Assembly: GCA_964019155.1 (NCBI GenBank)
Contig: OZ025243.1
Span: 29,804,871-29,868,870 of the forward strand
Direction of reading: 5' to 3'
DNA from: Osedax fenrisi
Taxonomy: Eukaryota; Annelida; Polychaeta; Sabellida; Siboglinidae
Length of the DNA: 64,000 nt
The translations under genes and the position numbers were made by a program. This document shows positions 7,838 to 20,971 of the stretch, piece by piece. The notes beneath the pieces were generated by a model. It was not told the origin of the DNA. It made no database searches and worked only from the letters and a program-made list of their open reading frames with translations. Every line of letters begins with the position of its first letter. Within the stretch, counting starts at the first letter, position 1.

Positions 7838-10800
7838 ATAATTTATTTTTAAGAATTTACAATATCAGAATTAGAATTGATATGTAATCATTGCAAGTTA
7901 GCGTTAATAAGTATGATAGGTATGACATACTTAATGTATATGATCGACACATACTAATTATCACAGTTTGCGGTTCTGAAGGAATATGGATGTTGAACGG
8001 ACCTCCAAAATGCGACAAGAACGAACAGTTTCAAATGTTTCTATCTTTATATTTAAATATCTTCATTTATAATATATTATTTACACCGTCAGTCAAATTT
8101 ATTATCTTTTTTATATATATATATATATAGTTATAACCCTATAATGGGCATAACCTTGACCTCCTGCCCCACCCGCCGATAGGGTCGAAGGTAACACGAT
8201 GAAGACCATGGCATTCAGTCCTAACGGAGAAGTATTTGCTTACTGCGACGGTGAACAGGTGGCGGTAGTGTGCACTAAAACGTGGTCCACTTTGTTCACC
8301 GTACCTCGGCCTAGAACTTACGCCATCGAGTTCTCGCCGCTATCGTCCTTCGTGCTGATCTGGCAGAACTACATCGGTTAGTGGTATCTCTAGCTCGTGG
8401 ATTGTGTGTGTCAGTAGGCGGTTAAGTCATTAGCCCGTTCAGTAGTTGATATAACTATACTATAATGATGGGGGATTAGTATTTCATCTATTCATAAATT
8501 TAATTAAAATTAGAAATTAAATTTATTATATGTATAAGTAAACGATATGTCTGTAATCAATGTAAGTATGAAGTAATAATAATATCTAATACAATGAAGA
8601 ACTCACTAATATTATCAAGATAGTATTGCTTGTTGTCACTCATCAGTGTAGGAATACAGTGGAGATGTAACTTAATCATTATGGCATTCATTATGATGAA
8701 TAGAAATCATCATTAATATAATGATATGATTCATTTTACGCTATCATATAATATATATATATATATAACATATAACCTCCCCCTCCATAGCTTTACCCTA
8801 ATGATTGTAGAATTGAATGCTACCGTACAATAAACACCACTCGTATAACCCTCTCATTACTTCCCTAATGTTATTATCCTACCATACAATATACCCTCTC
8901 ATTACTTCCCTAATGTTATGATCATACCATACAGTATACCCCTTACCATCGTTACCACGTAGCTAATAAGAACATCCCTGCAAATAGGCCCCCTCTTTAT
9001 TTACCCCCCATTATTACCCCACAGTTACTAAGAACATCACCGTGAATATACCCCCTCTATATCCACCCCCCATCGTTACCCTACAGTTACTAAGAACATT
9101 CCCGCAAATAGGCCCCCTCTATATTTACCCTCCATTATTACCCTACAGTTACTAAGAACATTCCCGCAAATACTCCCAACATGCAGATCTACAACGTCAA
9201 AACTCACGAACTTGTTTCCGAGTTCATTCATAAGAGTAATGATACTTGGTTAATATATCCTCTATCTCTCTATCTATATCTCTATCTCATCTCTCTATAT
9301 CTCTATGTATATCTCTCTCTTCTCTCTCCATATATATCTCTCTTCTATCTCCTCTCTATATCTCTATCTCTCTCCTCATTCTTCCTATATCTCTCTATTT
9401 CTACTCTCTCTCTCCTCTCTCTATTTCTCTCCTCTCTCTCCCTATATCTCTCTATCTCTACTCTCTCTCTCCTCTCTCTATTTCTCTCCTCTCTCTCCCT
9501 ATATCTCTCTATCTCTACTCTCTCTCTCCTCTCTCTATTTCTCTCCTCTCTCTTATCTAGATAATAGAGTATTCTCAACTGTTCTTAGAATAACTCCGAT
9601 TATGTCCATTGTGAATTCAGTTATATATTTGATAAACTTTGCATATACTTACATTACCAACATTAATTTATGTTATATCTTATTATATCCTTAATACAAA
9701 TAATAATTATTATTTATTATTTATTAGAAATATTAAATTTAGTATGGTATAATGTATATTAATGTATAAAATAAATTTGATAAAATTTTCCATATAAAAT
9801 GCTTAAATTAATATGTAAATATTTTTACATCGTCGCTCAGATTTTAATAGATTTCTAATGACATGCTCAATAGAACTATGTTAATGTCCTTAATATAACT
9901 ATGTTCATGTCCTTAACAGGAGCATGCAGTGGCTTGAAGACGAATCTCTGTGCGCAAGAATTGTATCCAATGAAGTTCATTTCTATGCTAACAAAGACCT
10001 CAGTTAGTCACTCTAATACCAGATCTAACATTCACGTATAACCTTGCTACCGACCTATATATTATGTTCATGTGTATGCTCTTTTTTAAACAATTTATTA
10101 TCTCATAACATGTTCACCATTATACTTAATATCATATCATATAGATGCAGATGTAACTATATTTACTATATCTCTAAGATTAATTTTAATATATCTTATT
10201 TGAAATAAATGTTGTTGAATATTAAACAATGTTATTTCATATTTACATATAGTTTACATGTATATTTACAATCATATATTCATATCATGTTCTATAGGAA
10301 ATAATTTCAAATTCATATACAAATAATAATCAATATCAAATTACATATATTTATTTAATTTCTTCTACAATAACATCTTATTTTTACCTTTATTATATGT
10401 TTATTAACATAATATAGAAATATATATATGTAATACATATTATGTATATACTATATATGTATATATTTATTTGAATTATGTTACTCAAACAATACCAACA
10501 ATGCGCACGATGAACAATACTTAATAGTATGGTGTGCTGTGTACCTCTTCCATAATTACACTACCCTCCCATTACCCTCCTATTACCCTCGTATTACCCT
10601 GCTATTACCTCAACTCTCTTACCTCTTTCTATCATCACACCCATCTCTTTAGCCTATAGAGAAGGCAGAGAATGAGGGCTATGTCTCCTGTTGATCTGCC
10701 CAACTCTATAGTTACATACATATACACACAGAGAGGGAATAGTAAACACATACACATCTTCTCGTGACCTCTCACCCCTCACCCTTATCTTAACATACAC

Positions 10801-13800
10801 TAACTAACCAGGTGTAGAGGGGGTATAAGTATCGCGTGTCCTCTCACCCCCTCTCCCCTCACCCCTTACCTTTACACACACACCCGTAGAGAAGATAGTT
10901 AACAAGTTTCACCCATATCATGTTGACCCCTCACCTATAACCTCACCTATAACCCCTAATATTTCATCATAAATACCCTAACATACACAGAGAAGATAGT
11001 AAACAAATTTCACATATCTTCTTGCCCTCTCACCCTTACCCTGACACCCACACACACACACACCCACACGCACAGAGAAGATAGTGAACAAGTGTCACAT
11101 TGAGAAGATGGCCTACTTCTCGATGGCGTGCAGCGAGCCTAACCTCGTGACCTACGTGCCCAGCGTGAAGGCCGCGCCCTGTAAGATACGTCTACAGAAG
11201 TACCCATTCTTCTCAGGCCAGGCCATCGCTACCAAGAGCTTCTACAAGGCCGATAAGGTCGAGGCCTGCTGGAATCCTAAAGGTCAGAGGTCATGCTACT
11301 GCGCCAGGTGGCTGAGAATCTAATGCAAATGTTGTTCTTAATAAACTCAAATATATATATATATATATAATATATTTATTTTTATTATTATGTAAGTTTA
11401 GTTTTAATTTTCTATATTATTAATATATTATTAACTAAATAATAATACGAATGTTTACCTAAACTAGGCATACACCTATGTGAACTAACCCACAACACAC
11501 CCACACACACCCACACACACACACCCACACCCACACACACACCCACACACACACCCACACACTCACCCACACACACCCACACACACACCCACACACACCC
11601 ACACACACACACCCACACACCCACGCTACAGGTACATCAGTACTAGTACTAAGTACGTTGGAGTCATCAACGGAGTCTTACTACGGGGAACAGGGTCTCT
11701 ACTACATGGACCTCAAGGGGGAAACCTCTAAAGTAGACCTAGGTTAGGAGTACAGCTAGGTACGTGTGCACCCAGTGAACCCCGGTTTCACTGGGTGCAT
11801 GCGTACTCGAAGTAGACATGAGTAGTGTGTATGTATAATGAACCATAGATTACAATATTTGCTTGAAACCCTTTAGAAATAATAACAACTAGAATTTTAT
11901 TTTATATTTATTTATTATGAACTACAGAAAAAACTTCTAATAAAAACTATAATAATAATTATTCTTGTTATATGCCATGATAAAATAATCATAGAGTGCA
12001 TGCAGTATCATGAACCCAGCTTTGCATTGCATTGTGATTAATTCAATAATAGAACTTTTTATAATGAAAATATTTGTTTATCTATTATTGTTAGTGTGCA
12101 TAATTTATTAAAATATTCTCACAGATAATGTCATGTACACATGTTAATTCCTATTATAACATAATGTAAATATGAATACTACTACTACTACTGCAGCACT
12201 CTTATCTTACATCAAACATTAGCCTGCCTATAGTAATAGTGATATGCACAAGTGTAATGCTGTGGTATATCTACATTATCATATGTGGACCACCTCTATA
12301 GTAAAACTATTGGTCAACTGGTGGATTAGTGTGTCATACATGCAGACACCATTGAATCATGTAAAGAAAGTTTATAAGCCATTTAACATAGTGTATGATG
12401 CTGCTCTCGAATCCTACATGTATACATTTTAAATTATTATTTATATTGATAATTAATAACAAGTTTAATTTACTAAAACAATAATATATATAAAGTACAA
12501 TATATCAATTCTGGTAATTTTTCGGAATTTTTAAAATCTATTTGTATTGAATATTATACTTCTTTATTGAAATCTATAATACTTTTTTTATTGACATATA
12601 TAATCTAAATCCATAGATATAGATAGAAGTCACTTCATTCTATATTGATGTAAATTATATTATGTTAATTCACCTATATTACCTGACTAATCAACATCAC
12701 ATATGCCATTTTGTTAATTTATAGAGTGAATGCCATTCACATATCTATCTTTTAATATACTGTGTGCTTCAAGAATTAAAGCTTTCATTGCAAAGGTCCA
12801 CTTTAATTACATCTATTGTTTATACATGAATACCAAAGATTTTCCGAAGGAAAGATATAACACTTACGCAAAATCGTGTAATTCGAATTTGTATACAAAA
12901 TACCCTAGTGCCACCTATAGCGGGTTACTTTTAGGAACTATGTGTTGTTTATGTAAATTCATATTTAACCATTCACTTTTAAAATATTAAATACTATGCT
13001 TTAAATTATTATTTATATGATGAAAACTAAGTGTTCATTACTAATATATAACAAACAAATATGATATGTATGTTTTAACTGCTCTAAGTATATATTTAGT
13101 GAGTAAAAGCTAATTTATATGACATGTAATTTAATAGAGCAATGTAAACATTGTTGTATGCAAACAGAGACGAACCTAAATCTATTTCAGTGATTTCGAT
13201 ACTACTGCTAGCAGCGGTTGGGGATATTACTAAATTACATTGCATGCATAGGGAGTGTTATATCTTTGCTTCGCAAAATCTTTGTGAATACTATGTATAT
13301 TATATATAGAAGAATATACCTAGTATATACAATATAGCATAATGTTGTATATAATGCACCTATATAAGGTGCACATAAATATAATATGTTCCAACACGAT
13401 ATTATAATCATCATCATCATCATCATATATTATAATATTTATATCTAGAATGAATCATTAATGCCTTTATTGATTGCGTTAACAGTGTTAACGTAACACT
13501 AATATTGCATAACTACTGCATAACTATTACCATAGTGATACCTTATTATCATACCTGTTATAATCTATACATACTGCCATACCTGCTATACATACCTCCA
13601 TAGCTGTTATCATAGCTGCTACTATACCCTCTATCATCCGCTATACACCACACCATATCATCATCATCATGACCCTGTTAGCTAAGAAAGGACCCATCTA
13701 CTCGATGAAATGGAATCCCGACTCCACGGAATTCTGCATCGTCTACGGATGTATCCTTTATGTACTAGCAGTTACTCTCGAGTAGTACCCACGTACCAGC

Positions 13801-16140
13801 AGTTACTCTCGAGTAGTACCCACGTACCAGCAGTTACTTTCGAGTAGTACCCACGTACCAGCAGTTACTCTCGAGTAGTACCCATGTACTAGCAGTTACT
13901 CTCGAGTAGTACCCACGTACTAGTAGTTACTCTCGAGTAGTACCCATGTACTAGCAGTTACTCTCGAGTAGTACCCACGTACTAGCGGTTACTCTCGAGT
14001 AGTACCCACGTATTAGTAGTTACTCTCGAGTAGTACCCATGTACTAGCAGTTACTCTCGAGTAGTACCCATGTACTAGTAGTTACTCTCGAGTAGTACCC
14101 ATGTACTAGAAGTTACTCTCGAGTAGTACCCATCTACTAGCAGTTACTCTCGAGTAGTACCCATGTACTAGCAGTTACTCTCGAGTAGTACCCACGTACC
14201 AGCAGTTACTCTCGAGTAGTACCCATGTACTAGCAGTTACTCTCGAGTAGTACCCATGTACTAGTAGTTACTCTCGAGTAGTACCCATGTACTAGCAGTT
14301 ACTCTCGAGTAGTACCCACGTACTAGCGGTTACTCTCGAGTAGTACCCACGTACTAGTAGTTACTCTCGAGTAGTACCCATGTACTAGCAGTTACTCTCG
14401 AGTAGTACCCATGTACTAGAAGTTACTCTCGAGTAGTACCCATCTACTAGCAGTTACTCTCGAGTAGTACCCATGTACTAGCAGTTACTCTCGAGTAGTA
14501 CCCATGTACTAGCAGTTACTCTCGAGTAGTACCCATGTACTAGCAGTTACTCTCGAGTAGTACCCACGTACTAGCAGTTACTCTCGAGTAGTACCCACGT
14601 ACCCACGGTGTACTCGAGTACTACCTAAGTACTCTGTGGACAGTAGGTATTCTCTGGTACATATATCATCGTTGTGTGTATAACTGGTATATATATATAT
14701 ATATATATATATGTGTACACACAATACACAATTATTTCATAATAAGTAATCATAGAGGATATAAGTAATTATTTCCTCATTACTAATGGCCGGTGATATA
14801 TCGATGATTTTTGAATAAATATATTTTTTTATTAAAAATCAGTATAAATTTAGTAAAAATCAGAAAATTTATATTCTCTTTAAAACAATACATAGCTTGT
14901 TGATGCATAAAAGTAACTATAAGTGTCATTAAGAAGCAATAATAAATACAACCGTATACAAATATACATTAAAATGATAGTAAAATATTTATAATTTAAA
15001 AAAAAACTGATATTACTGCTTTTTTTTAACCTTTCTTTGATCCACTCGAAAATGTATATACAATTTTCAGAACTTAATCATACTAAATAACTCTTCATAT
15101 ATTATAAGTATGAGCTAAAGGTATAATTTAGTTACTGGAAATTATTGGAAATTTGGTTATTATAAAATTATTGTTTTGTAGATCTCATTATCATCATCAT
15201 CATATAATTCTATAATATCTCGATGTAATTAATAAGACTTTAAAAAATGTAGTCATTCTCTCATTTCAGAAGTTATCGTAGTTTTAGTAAGTAAACATCT
15301 CCTATCTCCCCATGTAAATAGTCATGTTTCGCTGGCCCTTAAGTATATCATCTGCCTACCTAGCTATGTAACTCCTGTACATTATAGTAAGGCCATAGTG
15401 GTTCACTCAGTTGTTAATGTATACACTGATGATGAATACATTGTATTGAGAGACATCTCTTTCTCTCTCGGTATGCGTGATTACTTCTTTAACCTCTAGC
15501 TGTGCAGATATCCCATCCAAGGTCACGCTGTACAACTTGAAATGTGACCCCGTATTCGATTTCGGAACCGGGCCCCGAAACATCTGCGAGTTTAACCCTC
15601 AGGGTAACATTCTCTGTATCGCTGGGTTCGGTAATCTACCCGGTAAGATGGAATTCTGGGATTTAAAAGTTAGTACACCCCGGTTTTTAACTCTTTTAAT
15701 AGTACCCCCTGACTACTAAATGTAACTATGATTTTGTATACACATCTACAATTGAAAATAGACAATTTTGAATATCTATAATATTGCCAATGCATCTTAA
15801 ATTAAGGGGATATCGCCATGGAAAAATTCGTTAAAATCAGGAAGAAATAAAAAAATGTATTATGTGCTATTGATTGTTGATATGTTATTTAATAACTGTG
15901 AACAAATTATCTATGAAATCAGTTTAGAAATAGCATAACAATCATTTTTTATAGCATGCCATCTTTAAATAAATTATTTATTTTGAAACTAACATTACTA
16001 ATATAAATTATTTTATATATAATATAATATTATTATATATAATATAATCACGATTTCAAAAATTTTAAAACTGGATTTTTTTCATTTTTTTGATTTATAC
16101 ATTTATTGGTATATATATGCAATACATATATATTATATAT

Positions 16141-16219
<79 letters not shown>

Positions 16220-19200
16220 TATTAATACTCTGTGAATTAATTAATCATACCATGCCCGAATAAGTATTATCTGAATGAATTAACCACCGATTATAGAAAA
16301 AGAAGCTTATCAACACGTCAACCTCTACTAACTCTACGACCTTTGAGTGGTGTCCAGATGGTGAACATGTATTGACTGCTACTACTGCTCCAAGACTTCG
16401 TATTGATAATGGGTTACTGGAATAGCATTGTTATATACTTACCTTACCTTAACATGGCGAGCTTGCTAGCTAACACATTTTTATATACAATGTATACTAG
16501 TATACGCATTGTATTTCACAATGGCTATTAGCACTTCCTAGAATAGTAATTGTATATGTTACAGAAGTGTTTTATAAATAAATATAAGTTTTCTATCTAT
16601 ATAATTAGTAATAAATAAATTAGTGTAATATTTCACTTAAATATTTTATCAATTACGTATAAAGATTCATTTAATAATAAACTTGAAAATAGTGAATTTA
16701 TTTTGTAACTATTTTGTTTACGATCTAAAATTATATTATTTTTATTTAGTTGTTAATACAATTCCTATTTCAATGAAATTTAGGTATTAATTTTGAATAG
16801 AATTAAAAATAATTTATATATATATTTATATATAATTATTAATAGCCCATATATGTGCAACCTAATGAGATATACAATAACCTTGCCCCGCGCGCCCCCT
16901 AGTTTCAAGATCTGGCACTACAGCGGCATAATACGCGAAGAGGGCCGCGTACCCGACAAGCACGAGCTGTGGATGGCTCGATGGCAGCCCGCCCCCGCCC
17001 TGCCCACCCCTGTGATATCGTACACCCTACCGGCGAACACTAAACGCCCCGACATCGACGCCAACAAGAAGAAGGCTTACGTACCCCCCGCAGCCCGCGG
17101 TAAGATCCTCAACTCTGTGTTCAAGACTGAGTACGAGCCTGCCCAGAACCTGCGCAACGGTCACCCGGAGAGCATGAGCAAGACGGCGCTGAAGAATAAG
17201 AAGAAACGCGAGAATAAAGCTAAGAAGAATAAGGTAGGCGCGCGCGAGGGGGAGGTGAGGTGTTGATAGTGCTGGGCAGTGTGCGGTAAGATGGGTAAAT
17301 GTGTATACATATTATGAATTTCATATTCAGTATTTGGTTTTTAAGGGTTTATAATCTTAATATTATGTATAAAAAAATTAAAAAATGTTGATGGTTTCAT
17401 ATGCGAATGTAATTTCAAAATTAACATGGTACAATAGGAAAAGTTAACATGTAATAGATAGGTAAATATTGTAACAAGGCAATATATATATTTATAATAT
17501 TCGTATTGATATAAAAATGTACAATATCTTAATACTATCATAAAACAATTTAAATATCATATTAAAATATTTTTAATAATTTTTTCCTAGAATTTTTATT
17601 TTTTTCAAGAAATCCAAACATTTTTAATGTTGCTTAATTTAATAATAATAACATAGATATAATATAAACTATTATGCCCTTAATATAATGAAGTAATTGG
17701 CATACTTTGAAAAAAAAAGAAGGATTGTTAAGTTTTTTTTTTTTACAAATATACGTATTTTATTAAGAAAAAAAGTTTTACAAAAAATACAATTTTGAAG
17801 AAAAAATATTCGCTATATTATAAAAAAAATTTTGTTTGTGTTTTTATGGTAAATAACTATTTCATTAATCATATATTAAAGTTTGTCGATTTCATTTTAG
17901 AAATTTAACAGATAATGAAAAAAATAATTTTAGTTTTTTTTAAGAACATTTTATTAATTTTTTTAATGAACATTTTATATACAGAAATAATAATATATAT
18001 AACAGAACAGAAGAATTAATTTCTATAATAATATATATTGAGAATAATATAGATAAACTTCCCATACACATATAATATACTATAATATAAAATGTTAAGC
18101 TAAAATTAAAGCTACTGATTTATATTTCTACATACATATATATATATAGATATATAAATATATTATCAAAATAATATATTCTATGTACATTCTATGCTAT
18201 GTACAAAGCCATGTAATGTCGTTATATAATTATGTTGTTGTGTTCACATGTCATAACTAAACTTATCTATTTATAAATACACTAAAATAAATATTGAAAC
18301 ACACCATTAGTAATCAATGTGCCATTTATTATTATTTGTGTAACTATTTATTTGTTTTATTTCAACTTGACGCATATAAACTGTCCATCGTTTTATGAGT
18401 CAATAAACCTTTCTATTATTATTACTAATCATATATCTTATTTATTGATTTTTAATAAAGTAAATAATGTAAAGTATATTTGCTAAACTATAACATTCAC
18501 CTTTGAAATAAATAATGTATAACATACTATATATATACATTCATTGTAAAAATAATAAAATAAATATGAAATATAGTTTAAATCTTTAACATAAATGTAT
18601 ACTTCTTAGCTTTGTAATCTGTAATATATTATCAGAGTTGGGCAGTATCGCCGATACAGTATCTATTAAGGCAAAAAATCAGTATCGTAGATACATTTGT
18701 ATTTGTATTTGTATCTATTATAAAAATTATAAAAGTATTTGTAATCGTATCTATTAGTCATAAATAGTATCTACGATACGTATCTACTAAGACAATTATT
18801 TAAATAGATACATTTTATTAAATAATATATCATTTGGACATCATATGTATTTTGTATCAATATTTTATATTATCATATTATAAATTAATTTTAATATATA
18901 TAAATCATCAATATATTTTTAATCAAATATCTTTTGTAAATATTGAAATTAATGCATTGTTAAAAATTATGATATATCAATTATAGTGATATTATCAAAA
19001 ACCATTATATACATTTAATGAAAACAAAGACATTATTTATATAATATATTTTATATACTAATTGATTTATAATTCAAAATTATATATTACTATGAAAGAT
19101 AAAATCATTTTAATAAATATGATTAATTTAAATAATAATAATTAATAATATATTAATAATTTATTTTTTGTATATTTGATAATTTACTATATTCGTGTTG

Positions 19201-20938
19201 AGCATACGAAATTAAAGGTCGCTGATTATTTTGAGTTGAAAAATAGTATATTGTAATAATGTATATTTCTCTATAGTATGTAATGGCTCATAGTATAATT
19301 TCAGATGAAATAAACGCTGGTGTACCAGCGTGTGTACAACCAATGTATACACTAAAATATTCATCGTTGGTATCATTAAATGTTATTAAATGTCAACAAA
19401 TTTATTCTATATCATGTATTGAAGAACATGTTATAAGGTGTAAGTATTTAATATGTCCTTTTAAAAGGGGTATCCCACAACCAGTTTTTCCGGAAATAAT
19501 GTTCGGAATTGTTTGATAGAAAGTTATTTTCTAGCAAGTTAACTATATTTTAGTTACTTGTTACCAGTTACCTAATTCGTTTAAGCACTTCCATCAACTT
19601 CTTTATGGAAGTTTTCGGACGTGCTTTTTAATGTATTTATTGAGAAAACGGCATGTTTTGAGATTTAAATTGAGTATTACAGTTGAGTCAATTGACCGGA
19701 TATGGTGAAGTAGATCATTCCAGATTTTTGGAGCATGAACGGAGAAAGATTTATGTTGGGAAGATGTTAAATATGAGAAAACTGGAGTTTTTAATTTGAA
19801 TTTGTTTATTTTTGTTGCTGTAAATAATTATGTTGGGAGTTAGTAAGTTGTCGAGATAGTCTGGTGTGTTATAGTGAGTAGATAAATATATGATGAGTGA
19901 AATATTATAAATTATACTGGATTTTATTGGCAGCCAATGTAAGTTGGTTCTTAGAGGAGATATATATTGTCTGGAATGTTTATCTATGTTGAAAAATATA
20001 TAAATCGGATAGCTGTGTTTTGAAGGCGTTGGAGTTTATTTATTAGATTGTGAGGAGGCATATATGTCCCTATAGGGACAGGAATTATAGTAAGCAATGT
20101 GGGGTAGAATGAGGGATGTAGCGAGAAGATTGCAGTATTAAAATTAATGAAGGGTATTACTGTTCGTAAGTTTTGTAGTATGTAGTTAATTGAATGTGAT
20201 AGTGATTTAGTCGGAATTTGAAATTTTAGTGTTGGGTCGATTAATATAGGGTTTTACCAAGGGTTTTTACTTTATTAGCATAAGAAATACTCAAATTGTT
20301 AATGGTAATTTGTGGTGGAAGGAATATAGTAGTAGATGTTTTAATATGCAATGATTCAGTTTTAAGACAGTTTAGAGATAAGGAGTTTTTGGTGAGCCAG
20401 TTATGTATATCAGTAATACAGTTGTTAAGTAAATGTATTGTATTGTTAGGGTCTATCAATCTACAGTGTAATATGTCATCTGTATACGAGTGATAGTCGA
20501 TTATAGATCTATAGTGGGGGTATTTGTCAATAATTTTAAATAAGGGAAGTAGATTGATATTGAATAGGAGTGAACCAAGGACAGACCTTGAGGTACTCAA
20601 TGAGTAATTTTATGAGGTTTATAAATTAGTGAATTTATGCTAATTTCTTAAACAAATGACCAGTTAGGTATGAGATGAACCAATCGAGTGAAGTACCATA
20701 TATTCCGATAGAGGATAGTCCATTTATAAGGATATTATGGTCTATCGTATAAAAGGCAGCTGATAAATTAAGGAGAATGTAGTGAGTTATCCCATTACTT
20801 TCCGAAAATTTTCGGGAAATATAGTGACTTAAAAGTGTCCCACTACAACTTGCTAGAAAATCACTTTATAGCAAACATTTCGGGATATTATTCCGTGTAA
20901 TGTACCTTGATATGTACTATCAAATTCGACATCGATGA

Positions 20939-20971
<33 letters not shown>

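Noticed and set aside
9181..9694. Open frames of repeated LYLSISTLSLLSLF type, plus a minus-strand Arg/Glu repeat frame
   Set aside because: They translate the pyrimidine array in an EIF2A intron; only 9181-9248 is coding, as part of exon 4.
11412..11624. Minus-strand Cys/Val/Gly-rich frame
   Set aside because: Product of the CA/CCCA microsatellite before EIF2A exon 7.
16793..16902. N-terminal extension of the frame containing EIF2A exon 11
   Set aside because: Intron sequence; the acceptor ccctag at 16901-16902 joins exactly in phase to exon 10.
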